A stretch of DNA of 48,162 bases, taken from Frankia sp. R82 (GTDB lineage: Bacteria; Actinomycetota; Actinomycetes; Frankiales; Frankiaceae). The position numbers and the translations under genes are program-made. Shown in pieces: positions 16,353 through 23,647 of the stretch; within the stretch, counting starts at the first letter, position 1, and every line of letters begins with the position of its first letter. Location: the NCBI RefSeq assembly GCF_023716925.1, contig NZ_JAMQQG010000028.1, forward strand, positions 1-48,162, read 5' to 3'. Under the pieces are notes generated by a model that was not told where the DNA came from, did no database searches, and saw only the letters and a list, made by a program, of their open reading frames with translations.

Positions 16353-17858
16353 GTGGCCCGGCTAATGTGGCGTGCTGTGCCACAACAACCACAACCGCCG
16401 CCACCACCACAACAACCACCGCGGTCGGACGCGCCGGGATTCGTGACTGTCGTCGGAATCGGAGCGGACGGGTGGGAGGGGCTGTCGTCGCAGGCGCGAG
16501 CGGTGGTGCGGGCGGCGGCGGTCGTGTTCGGGTCCCGTCGTCAGCTTGCCGAGTTGCCCACGTCCGGCCATGGCGCGGGCGGCGATGATGGCGCAGGCGC
16601 AGGCGCAGGCGCAGGCGCAGGCGCAGGCGCAGGCGCAGGCGCAGGCGGTGGGGGTGACGGCGGCGAGGGGGATGGTGGGTGGGCGCCTGGGGCTCGACGG
16701 GTCGAGTGGCCGTCGCCGCTGGTTCCGGCGCTGCCAGGGCTGTTGGCCGAGCACAGGGACGCCGTGGCCGGCGGTGAGGTGTGCGTGCTGGCCAGTGGCG
16801 ATCCGATGTTCTACGGCATCGGGGTGACCCTGGTGCGGCTGCTGGGTGCGCAGCGGGTGCGGATCGTGCCGCAGCCGTCTTCGGTGAGCCTGGCATGTGC
16901 GCGGCTGGGCTGGGCGGTGCAGGACGTCGAGGTGGTCAGTGTGGTCGGTCGATCGCTGGAGCGGGTGCGTCTCGTCCTGGCTCCGCAGCGGCGGGTGCTG
17001 GTGCTCAGCGCTGACCGGTCCACGCCCGGCGCGGTGGCGGCGCTGCTGGTCGAGGACGGGTACGGGGCCAGCGTGATGACGGTGCTGTCGCGGCTCGGCG
17101 CGTCGGAGGAGTCCCGGCGGACGGCCGGCGCGCGGCAGTGGGCCGGCGCGGATCCCGCGGGCGTGGCGGATCTCAACATCATCGCGGTGGAGGCGCGGCT
17201 GGAGCCGGGCGGCGTGCATTACCCGCGGGTGCCGGGCCTGCCCGATGACGCCTTCGAGCACGACGGACAGATCACCAAGCGGGAGATCCGTGCCCTGACC
17301 CTGGCCCGGCTCGCGCCGGCACCGGGCGAGCTGCTGTGGGATGTGGGCGCTGGCAGTGGCAGCGTCGCGATCGAGTGGCTGCGCACCCATGAGTCCGCGC
17401 GGGCGGTGGCGATCGAGCCGAGACCGGAGCGGGCCGAGCGCATCCGGCGCAACGCGGCCCGGCTCGGTGTTCCGCACCTGCAGGTGGTGGACGGACGTGC
17501 CCCGCGGGACCTGGCCGCTCTGCCCACCCCGGACGCGATCTTCGTCGGTGGCGGGGTGAGCGCCCCCGGTGTGCTGGAGGCCTGTTGGGCGGCCCTGCGC
17601 GACGACGAGGCCGATCATCCGGACAGTGGTGGCGGTGACCGGCGTGAGCGTCGCCGGCTTGTCGTCAACGCGGTGACCCTCGAGTCGGAGACCGTGCTCG
17701 CCGGGTGGTACGCGAGATGCGGGGGTGAGCTGGTCCGCCTGGCGGTCAGCCGGGCCTCGCCGGTGGGTGGCTTCACCGGCTGGCGGCCGGCGATGCCCGT
17801 CACCCAGTGGACGGTCTGGCCCACCCTCGACCGCCCCGCCGACCGCCCCGCCGACTGA
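16353..17858 (+). CDS. cobL: precorrin-6Y C5,15-methyltransferase, decarboxylating (CbiE-CbiT fusion)
   Basis: A cobalamin biosynthesis enzyme that methylates precorrin-6Y at C5 and C15 and decarboxylates it. The N-terminal CbiE half shows VTVVGIGADGWEGLS, VCVLASGDPMFYGIG and PQPSSVSLACARLGW, typical of tetrapyrrole methylases. The CbiT half begins near DGQITKREIRALTLARL and carries the SAM-binding DVGAGSGSVAIEW, then AVAIEPRPERAERI and AIFVGGGVS. An Ala-Gly dipeptide run encoded by a hexanucleotide repeat (16591-16647) is inserted in the CbiE half. The start is uncertain: GTG 16353 has GGAGG 4 bases upstream; ATG 16365 is an alternative. No other cob genes are in the window. Confidence 0.93.
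   Translation: MARLMWRAVPQQPQPPPPPQQPPRSDAPGFVTVVGIGADGWEGLSSQARAVVRAAAVVFGSRRQLAELPTSGHGAGGDDGAGAGAGAGAGAGAGAGAGGGGDGGEGDGGWAPGARRVEWPSPLVPALPGLLAEHRDAVAGGEVCVLASGDPMFYGIGVTLVRLLGAQRVRIVPQPSSVSLACARLGWAVQDVEVVSVVGRSLERVRLVLAPQRRVLVLSADRSTPGAVAALLVEDGYGASVMTVLSRLGASEESRRTAGARQWAGADPAGVADLNIIAVEARLEPGGVHYPRVPGLPDDAFEHDGQITKREIRALTLARLAPAPGELLWDVGAGSGSVAIEWLRTHESARAVAIEPRPERAERIRRNAARLGVPHLQVVDGRAPRDLAALPTPDAIFVGGGVSAPGVLEACWAALRDDEADHPDSGGGDRRERRRLVVNAVTLESETVLAGWYARCGGELVRLAVSRASPVGGFTGWRPAMPVTQWTVWPTLDRPADRPAD
16591..16647. repeat. (GCGCAG)n hexanucleotide microsatellite
   Basis: About nine perfect tandem copies of gcgcag inside cobL encode alternating Ala-Gly. Copy-number changes would alter linker length but not frame. 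Confidence 0.95.
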
Positions 17859-17920
17859 CCCGTACGCAGCGTCCGGTGCCTGGTCCGGCCCGATCTGGCC
17901 CGGTGCTGGGCGGCTGGGCG

Positions 17921-18757
17921 TCAGCCGAGGAGGTCGAGCACGCAGGTGTCGGCGGGCCCGCCGGGGACGGCGTGCTGCGGGGCCGCGAGGTGGGCACGCC
18001 AGTGGTCGGCTGCGGCTGTGGCGTCACCGGCCTCGATCAGCTCGATGAGCCGGGCGTGCATGGCCCGGGTGGCGTGGGCGGGCGGCGCGGGATCGGCGGG
18101 GCGGGCGGCCTGCTGGGTGTTGGCGGCTTCCACCAGGTGCTGCAGCATGTCGGTGACCAGGGCCAGCGACCGGTTGCCGGTGAGTTGGACCACGGCGAGA
18201 TGGAAGGCGGCCTGGGCGGCGGCAAGGGCGTCGCAGTCAACGGCCGCGTCGGCCTCCTGGGCCAGCCGTAGGCGCAGCTCGGCCACGTCCGCAGGGCTGC
18301 GGCGCCTGGCGAGCTGGGCGGCGCACGGCGGCTCGAGGACGCTGCTGGCCTGGTGGACGTCGCCAAGGGTGGCACCTCGATGCTCGAGGACGAGCCCGGC
18401 GTACCGGGCCGCGACCGCCGGGCTCGGCGTGTGCACGCGCGCCCCACCATGTGCACCTCGGCGCACGGAGATCAGCGCCTCCGCCTCAAGGACCCGGAAG
18501 GCCTCGCGCAGCGTTGGCCGGGAGACCCCGAACTGGGCCATCAGCGTCGGCTCGGGAGGGAGCGCGTCACCTTCGGTCAGCTCACCCCGGATGATCCGGC
18601 GCCGCAGCTGACCTGCGACGAGCTCGGCCGTCTTCGGAACCCGGACCCGCCGCCCGATTGCCGAGGAGCCCACCGGCAACGGCGGGGCCAGCGGTGCGCT
18701 GCCCTGGCGGGCAGTGGCGACGGACGGCCGCGCGGCAAGCGGGCGGGTATCGACCAT
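17921..18757 (-). CDS. GntR-family transcriptional regulator (FadR/FCD subfamily)
   Basis: A 278-residue regulator. After a 40-residue flexible N-terminus, the winged helix-turn-helix has AELVAGQLRRRIIRGELTEGDALPPE, then LMAQFGVSRPTLREAFRVLEAEALI and VRRGAHGGARV, the classic GntR pattern. The C-terminal FCD helical domain (about residues 120-265) contains the His-bearing segments FHLAVVQLTGN and the final HARLIELIEAGDATAAADHWRAHL, which in this subfamily bind metal and a carboxylate effector. The ATG at 18757 has AGGAGG upstream, and a -10 element TATAGT on its strand lies at 18805-18810. It ends convergent to cobL with 62 bases between. Ligand and targets are unknown. Confidence 0.9.
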   Translation of the reverse strand: MVDTRPLAARPSVATARQGSAPLAPPLPVGSSAIGRRVRVPKTAELVAGQLRRRIIRGELTEGDALPPEPTLMAQFGVSRPTLREAFRVLEAEALISVRRGAHGGARVHTPSPAVAARYAGLVLEHRGATLGDVHQASSVLEPPCAAQLARRRSPADVAELRLRLAQEADAAVDCDALAAAQAAFHLAVVQLTGNRSLALVTDMLQHLVEAANTQQAARPADPAPPAHATRAMHARLIELIEAGDATAAADHWRAHLAAPQHAVPGGPADTCVLDLLG

Positions 18758-18804
18758 GAGCGGTCCTCCTGCAACGGCGCGCGACGATCGTTCCGACGAA
18801 GATC

Positions 18805-18810
18805 ACTATA
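18805..18810 (-). promoter_or_regulatory. -10 element of the GntR gene
   Basis: TATAGT on the minus strand, about 47 bases upstream of the GntR ATG, is a near-consensus -10 hexamer in GC-rich surroundings. A matching -35 is not clear. Confidence 0.45.
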
Positions 18811-18939
18811 ACGGTGGACCCTGCGGGCTGTTTATGCTAACAGGAGCGTTTCGCACCGGAATGGTCGGGTGGCTATGGCGTCGAAACCTGTCTGTGACGT
18901 GCGGCGATGGCCATTCGGCCGCGAAACCGCGCACTTTGC

Positions 18940-18953
18940 GTGATATATATCAC
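18940..18953. promoter_or_regulatory. CRP/GlxR-like palindromic operator
   Basis: gtgatatatatcac is a perfect 14-base palindrome. It fits the CRP-family core GTGA-N6-TCAC and the actinobacterial GlxR pattern with central TA. It lies between the GntR gene and the membrane protein gene, 230 bases before the latter's start. Confidence 0.5.
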
Positions 18954-19182
18954 TCCCCGGCGGCTCATGGATACCGTCTTTTTCCGATGTCGGCCCGGTC
19001 GTCCGTCGTGCTCGCCTGCTCGGTTCGTCCGCCCCGTACGCGGGGCCAGCCTGTCGGCACCGCCGGTAGCCTCGCTCACCGACCGCGGCCGGACCGCCTT
19101 CTACCTGGTGGTTTGGCCAGGTCAGGCGGGGCACGCTGCTGATGTGGCGGAGGTTACGGCCACTGCAGGGAGGGAGCGGGCA

Positions 19183-19926
19183 ATGGCAGCACCGGTCGTC
19201 GATGCGAACACGCGAGGCCTGGGTACCTGGCGCATCCCGCGCAGTCGTGGAGCGCTCACCGGACTGTTACTGATGCTGCTCGGCATCTGGGGGGCGCTGA
19301 TCCCGTTCATCGGTCCAGCCTTCGACTTCGGCTTCACCCAGGACGCCGCCTGGACCTGGAGCTCGGCCCGCTTCTGGCTGGAGACGCTGCCGGGTATCGC
19401 GGCGTTCGTCGGCGGACTGCTGCTGGTCATGAGCGCCAACCGTGCCACCGCGGCGCTGGGAGCATGGCTCGCGATCGCGGCTGGCGCCTGGTTCGTTCTC
19501 GGCCCGAGCCTCACCGGCCTCTGGCACCTGGGTTCGCTCGGCCTGCCACGTGGCGGCTCGGCCCGACAGACCCTGGAGTGGCTCAGCTTCTTCTACGGCC
19601 TCGGTGCAGTGATCGTCTTTCTCGGCGCGACCGCCTGGGGACGCCTCAGCGTGCGCGGTGTCCGTGATGTCGCCGCCGCCCGCCAGCACCGCGAACGCCG
19701 CCTACGGCAGCGCACCCAGCCCGCTGCCCAGGGCTACGGCAACCAGGGCTACGGCAACCAGGGCTACAACCCGCAGGAGTCCGGCGCGCAGAGCTATCCC
19801 GGGAGCGTTCCGCCTGCCCTTGATGAACCGCAGGTCTACCCGAGTGACCGTCCGGCCGCTCCGGCGGAGGGCGAGCAGACCGGTGTCTTCGGCCGTCATC
19901 GTCATCGCCATCGCGCTTCTCACTGA
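19183..19926 (+). CDS. four-helix membrane protein with GYGNQ-repeat tail
   Basis: A 247-residue membrane protein of unknown function. Four hydrophobic segments are visible: ALTGLLLMLLGIWGALIPFIG, TLPGIAAFVGGLLLVMSA, ALGAWLAIAAGAWFVLG, and FFYGLGAVIVFLGATAW. The loop between helices one and two contains FDFGFTQDAAWTWSSARFWLE. A hydrophilic C-terminal tail follows, with a GYGNQ repeat (three copies) and a His/Arg-rich end. The ATG at 19183 is chosen for the AGGGAGG 8 bases upstream and because it starts at the membrane domain; the frame extends upstream to 18907 without support. The gene is divergent from the GntR regulator, which may control it. Confidence 0.8.
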   Translation: MAAPVVDANTRGLGTWRIPRSRGALTGLLLMLLGIWGALIPFIGPAFDFGFTQDAAWTWSSARFWLETLPGIAAFVGGLLLVMSANRATAALGAWLAIAAGAWFVLGPSLTGLWHLGSLGLPRGGSARQTLEWLSFFYGLGAVIVFLGATAWGRLSVRGVRDVAAARQHRERRLRQRTQPAAQGYGNQGYGNQGYNPQESGAQSYPGSVPPALDEPQVYPSDRPAAPAEGEQTGVFGRHRHRHRASH

Positions 19927-19962
19927 CGCCGCACCGCCTACACCGCCTCCGCTGCATGGGTC

Positions 19963-21711
19963 TCAGAGCTGGGGGCGGTGAGGGCGTAGTCGGATGTGCT
20001 GGCCGGGGCGGCACTGGGCCGCCACAGAAAGGTCGCCGGGGGCGAGCACACCCACCACGGGGTAACCACCGGTGACCGGGTGGTCGGCGAGGAAGACGAC
20101 CGGCTGACCGTCCGGGGGGATCTGGATGCCGCCGGCGACCATTCCCTCGGAGGGCAGCTCACCGGCGATCCGCCGGGTCAGCGCGGGGCCGCGCAGGCGT
20201 ATGCCGATCCGGTCGCTGTCGGCCCCGACCTCGTAGCTGGACGTCCACAGGGTGGCCAGGGCATCCGGGGTGAACCAGTCGTCGCGCGGTCCGAGGATCA
20301 CGCGCAGAACCGGTTCGGCCAGGTAACGGGCCTGCGGTGCCAGATCGACCAGCGGCGCCGCGGCCTGCGGACGGCCCAGGGGGAGTACGTCACCGGCGGT
20401 GAGCGGTGCCGGTCCAAGACCGGCGAGGGTGTCCCGGGAGCAGGAGCCGAGCACGGACGGGACGTCCAGACCACCGCGGATCGCCAGATAGGTGCGCACT
20501 CCCGCCGCGTGCGGACCAGTCGAACCCGCAGTCCACGGCCCCTGCCCGGGCGAACCGACGCGCAGCCGGGCGCCGGCCCGCACCTCGACGGGGGCGTACA
20601 TGCCGATCGCCCGTCCCGCGAGCTCCAGCGGGCAGGGCGCCCCGGTGACGGCGATCAGACCGGGTGCGTCGAAGGTGACGTCCAGCCCCCCGTAGGTGGC
20701 CTCGATGCCGGCCGCCGACTCCTGGTTGCCGACCAGCCGGTTGGCCAGGCGCAGGCTGCGCCGGTCGAGGGCGCCCGCGCCGGTGATGCCGAGATGCGCG
20801 AGGCCCGTCCGTCCGAGGTCCTGGATGGTGGCCAGCGGCCCGGGTGAGACAACGGTGATCGTCGCCTGCCGCACCCCGGCCGTGGCGAGGCGTCCCGCGG
20901 AACCCCCGTCCGCAGGCGCAGGCGCAGGTGCAGGCGCGGGCGCAGACGCCGGCGCACGGGTTGTCCGTGCGACAGCGGCGCTGTTCACGTCGATGGGTGT
21001 GGGTGCGTCGATGGCGACGAAGCGGACGGGAGTGCCGGGGGGGAGCAGTGCGGGTGGGTCTCGGTCCAGGTCGAAGACGGGCAGATCGGTCCGTCCGATC
21101 AGATGCCAGCCACCGGGGGAGGCCCGCGGGTAGACGCCGGTGAACTGGTCGGCGATCGCGACCGCCCCGGTGGGGACGCGGGTGCGCGGCGAGTCGCGCC
21201 GTGGCAGGTGCAGGACGGGGTCGAGCCCCGAGACATAGGCGAACCCGGGGGCGAAACCGCAGAACGCCACCCGGTGCGTGCCGCGGGTGTGCCGCTCGAC
21301 GACCTGCGCGGGGGTCAGCCCGGTGCGGCGCGCGACCTCAGCGAGGTCCGGCCCGTCGTAGTGGACGGGCACCGTGACCGTCGGCAGGTCTCTCGACGCG
21401 TCCGATGCGGCGTCCGACGGCGTTGAGGTATCGGACGGAACCGGGATGTCAGGGAGGTCCGGGGAGGAAAGGGGCGAGCCGTCCGGGTCTGTGTCCGGGC
21501 GGGCCGGGGTCAGGGTCGTAAGGTGACGGCGCAGGTGGGGGAGGTCGGTGCGGGCCGGGTCGAAGCGGACCAGGACGGTGCGGGCGGCCGGGACGAGGGC
21601 GACGACGCCCGGCGGGGTGGCCCGCCGCAGCCGGGAGTACAGCCGACCGGCCGCGGCCAGGTCGGCGACCTCGACGAGCAGCGCGTCGACGCCGCAGGCC
21701 AGCACCCGCAT
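19963..21711 (-). CDS. pxpBC: 5-oxoprolinase subunits B and C, fused (PxpBC)
   Basis: A 582-residue fusion of the KipI- and KipA-type subunits of prokaryotic 5-oxoprolinase, which with PxpA opens 5-oxoproline to glutamate using ATP. The N-terminal PxpB half shows HRVAFCGFAPGFAYVSGLD and SPGGWHLIGRTD. After an Ala-Pro dipeptide linker (PAPAPAPAPA), the PxpC half has ATIQDLGRTGLAHLGI, DRRSLRLANRLVGN, YLAIRGGLDVP and SDRIGIRLRGP. Two further low-complexity expansions (SDTSTPSDAASDASRD and the Ala-Pro run) sit at linkers. The ATG at 21711 is the natural PxpB start. The gene follows pxpA by 44 bases on the same strand, so they form an operon. Fused pxpBC is known in other bacteria. Confidence 0.93.
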   Translation of the reverse strand: MRVLACGVDALLVEVADLAAAGRLYSRLRRATPPGVVALVPAARTVLVRFDPARTDLPHLRRHLTTLTPARPDTDPDGSPLSSPDLPDIPVPSDTSTPSDAASDASRDLPTVTVPVHYDGPDLAEVARRTGLTPAQVVERHTRGTHRVAFCGFAPGFAYVSGLDPVLHLPRRDSPRTRVPTGAVAIADQFTGVYPRASPGGWHLIGRTDLPVFDLDRDPPALLPPGTPVRFVAIDAPTPIDVNSAAVARTTRAPASAPAPAPAPAPADGGSAGRLATAGVRQATITVVSPGPLATIQDLGRTGLAHLGITGAGALDRRSLRLANRLVGNQESAAGIEATYGGLDVTFDAPGLIAVTGAPCPLELAGRAIGMYAPVEVRAGARLRVGSPGQGPWTAGSTGPHAAGVRTYLAIRGGLDVPSVLGSCSRDTLAGLGPAPLTAGDVLPLGRPQAAAPLVDLAPQARYLAEPVLRVILGPRDDWFTPDALATLWTSSYEVGADSDRIGIRLRGPALTRRIAGELPSEGMVAGGIQIPPDGQPVVFLADHPVTGGYPVVGVLAPGDLSVAAQCRPGQHIRLRPHRPQL

Positions 21712-21755
21712 CAGACCACCTTCCGACGACGGTGCGGCTCGGTCAGCAGGCTCGG

Positions 21756-22565
21756 TCAACAGAACGGCATCACCGGAACTCCGACGTCGTCCAGTGCCGC
21801 ACGCAGGCGCCGGATCAGGTCGACGGCACCGGGAGTGTCGCCGTGCACGCAGACCGATCTGGCCGCCACCCGCACCGGCGTGCCGTGCGCCGAGGTCAGG
21901 ATGCCGGTGGTCGCCAGTCGCACCGTCCGGCCGATCACCGCCTCGGGATCGTGCAGGACGGCGCCGGGTTCGCGCCGGGAGACGAGGGTGCCGACATCGG
22001 TGTAGGCGCGGTCGGCGAACGCCTCGCCGACGCCGGTGAGCCCGGCCACCGTGGCCTGACGCAGCAGTACCGATCCGGGCAGGCCGAGCACGGGCAGGGT
22101 CGGGTCGTAGCGACGGACCGCCTCGACGACCGCCGCGGCCTGTTCCTCGTCGGTGACCACCCGGTTGTACAGCGCGCCGTGCGGTTTGACGTAGCGCACC
22201 CGGTCGCCGGCGATGCGGGCGAACGCGTCCAGTGCGCCGAGCTGGTAGGTGAGGTCGTCGCGCAGCTCGTCCGGATCCATGTCGATGGCCCGGCGTCCGA
22301 AGCCGGCCAGATCGTGGTAACCGACCTGCGCGCCGATGCGCACCCCATGTTCGACGGCCCGCTCGCACACCCGCCGCATCGTCGAGGGATCCCCGGCGTG
22401 GAACCCGCAGGCCACGTTCGCGCTGGTGACCAGCGGGAGCAGCGCATCGTCCTCGGTGAGCCGCCACACCCCGAACCCCTCGCCAAGATCGGCATTGAGA
22501 TCCCACGCCGGCGCCGCAGCGCCCGCCGCGTCCGTAGCCGTCGCAGGGTCATCTTCGGAGCTCAT
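21756..22565 (-). CDS. pxpA: 5-oxoprolinase subunit A (LamB/YcsF family)
   Basis: A 269-residue PxpA protein. The N-terminal DLNADLGEGFGVWRL and SANVACGFHAGDPSTM, then GYHDLAGFGRR, VRYVKPHGALYN and SVCVHGDTPGA, are the conserved family segments with the metal/substrate His and Asp residues. Length is a little above the usual 250 because of an Ala-rich N-terminus. The ATG at 22565 gives the standard start. It is the first gene of the pxpA-pxpBC operon and converts 5-oxoproline, a damaged form of glutamate/glutamine, back to glutamate with the partner subunits. Its upstream region holds the GACGGCC repeats. Confidence 0.94.
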   Translation of the reverse strand: MSSEDDPATATDAAGAAAPAWDLNADLGEGFGVWRLTEDDALLPLVTSANVACGFHAGDPSTMRRVCERAVEHGVRIGAQVGYHDLAGFGRRAIDMDPDELRDDLTYQLGALDAFARIAGDRVRYVKPHGALYNRVVTDEEQAAAVVEAVRRYDPTLPVLGLPGSVLLRQATVAGLTGVGEAFADRAYTDVGTLVSRREPGAVLHDPEAVIGRTVRLATTGILTSAHGTPVRVAARSVCVHGDTPGAVDLIRRLRAALDDVGVPVMPFC

Positions 22566-22572
22566 ACTTCCG

Positions 22573-22672
22573 ATTCTCTCCCACCCCGACGGCCCGGACG
22601 GCGTCCAGTTCTCTCCCACCCCGACGGCCCCGACGGCCCCGACGGCCCCGACGGCCCGGACGGCGTCCAGCC
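22573..22672. repeat. direct repeats upstream of pxpA
   Basis: The block ttctctcccaccccgacggc occurs twice (near 22574 and 22611). Both copies run into (ccgacggcc)n units and end with gacggcgtccag. The second copy has expanded the 9-base unit several times. Confidence 0.8.
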
Positions 22673-22936
22673 CGTTCTCGACGACGTCCGCCGGGCCTAC
22701 GCGCACCTCGTCGCGGCCGGCCACGTGGCCGGTAAAACGGACATGAACGCGACCGCGACGACCTGTGTCGTGCTTCCTCGCCCGGCCATCGGACAAAAGT
22801 GGCGAAAAACTGCTACCGAGCAGCCACGGATGGCCGGTGCTGGTGGTCGGGGTGCAGGTGATGGCGAGTGCCGGTAGCGCCAGACGCTGGGTCGCTGGCG
22901 GGGGTCGGGCCGTCGGCGGGCGGCATAATTGCCGGT

Positions 22937-23647
22937 GTGAAGCTGGTTCCTGGACGTTCCTCCGGCACAGCTGGCACAGCTGGCACAGCCGGCACGGCCG
23001 GTGCAGCGGGTACGGCCGGCGCGAACGGCGTGGCTGGCATCGACGGTGCGCTCGGCTCGGCCGGGAGTGTCGGTGCGAGCGGGCCGGGCGCGGTGGTCGT
23101 CGCCGTGGACACCGAGCCGTGTCGGCATACGTACGGGCCGGCGGACGCGCCGATCCTGGTGGTGGAGTACGGGGACTTCCAGTGTCCGTACTGTGCGCAG
23201 GCTGCGCCGGTGCTGCGGGAGCTGGTGGACACCTCCGACGGACAGGTGCGGCTGGTGTTCCGGCATTTTCCCGTGTACGACGTCCATCCGTACGCGCTGA
23301 CGGCGGCGCTGGCCGCGGAGGCCGCCGGCGCCCAGGGCCAGTTCTGGGAGATGCACGACCGGTTGTTCGCCGGGCAGGACCGACTGGCCGACAAGTTCCT
23401 GCGGGCCTACGCGGGGGCGCTCGGGGTGGACGGAGACCTGGTGATCGGGGATGCGGCGCAGCCCTATGGCGATGCCGTCGAGGCGGACTACACCCTTGCC
23501 ATCGAGCAGGGGGTGCGGGGGACGCCGAGCATCTTCCTGGGTGGCTCGCCATACCGGGGGCGGGCGGAGATCGCCCCGCTGCGCAAGGCGATGGCCCTGT
23601 CGCTGCGCCGCGCGCCGTCAGGTCGCCGTTGGTGGCGTCGAGGATAG
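22937..23647 (+). CDS. DsbA-like thioredoxin-fold protein
   Basis: A 236-residue thiol-disulfide oxidoreductase of the DsbA/Thioredoxin_4 type. A Gly/Thr/Ala repeat (GTAGTAGTAG...) fills the N-terminus. The thioredoxin fold starts near residue 60, the redox motif CPYC begins at residue 83 (YGDFQCPYCAQAAPVL), and the cis-Pro loop is GVRGTPSIFLGG. No clear signal peptide or membrane helix is present, so location is uncertain. The GTG at 22937 is preceded by a -10-like CATAAT ending 7 bases before it, suggesting a leaderless mRNA; an upstream GTG at 22868 is the alternative. The gene is convergent with nhaA and overlaps its 3' end by 30 bases. Related domains are fused to NhaA in some actinobacteria. 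Confidence 0.82.
   Translation: MKLVPGRSSGTAGTAGTAGTAGAAGTAGANGVAGIDGALGSAGSVGASGPGAVVVAVDTEPCRHTYGPADAPILVVEYGDFQCPYCAQAAPVLRELVDTSDGQVRLVFRHFPVYDVHPYALTAALAAEAAGAQGQFWEMHDRLFAGQDRLADKFLRAYAGALGVDGDLVIGDAAQPYGDAVEADYTLAIEQGVRGTPSIFLGGSPYRGRAEIAPLRKAMALSLRRAPSGRRWWRRG

Larger units (their letters stand above)
18758..19182. other. divergent intergenic region with regulatory elements
   Basis: This is the control region between the GntR gene (leftward) and the membrane protein gene (rightward). It holds the leftward -10 TATAGT, an AT-rich patch near 18830-18845, and the palindrome at 18940. No coding sequence is supported. Confidence 0.5.

Noticed and set aside
16591-16647. Repeat array considered as CRISPR-like
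   Set aside because: It is a plain hexanucleotide microsatellite in a coding linker, without spacers.
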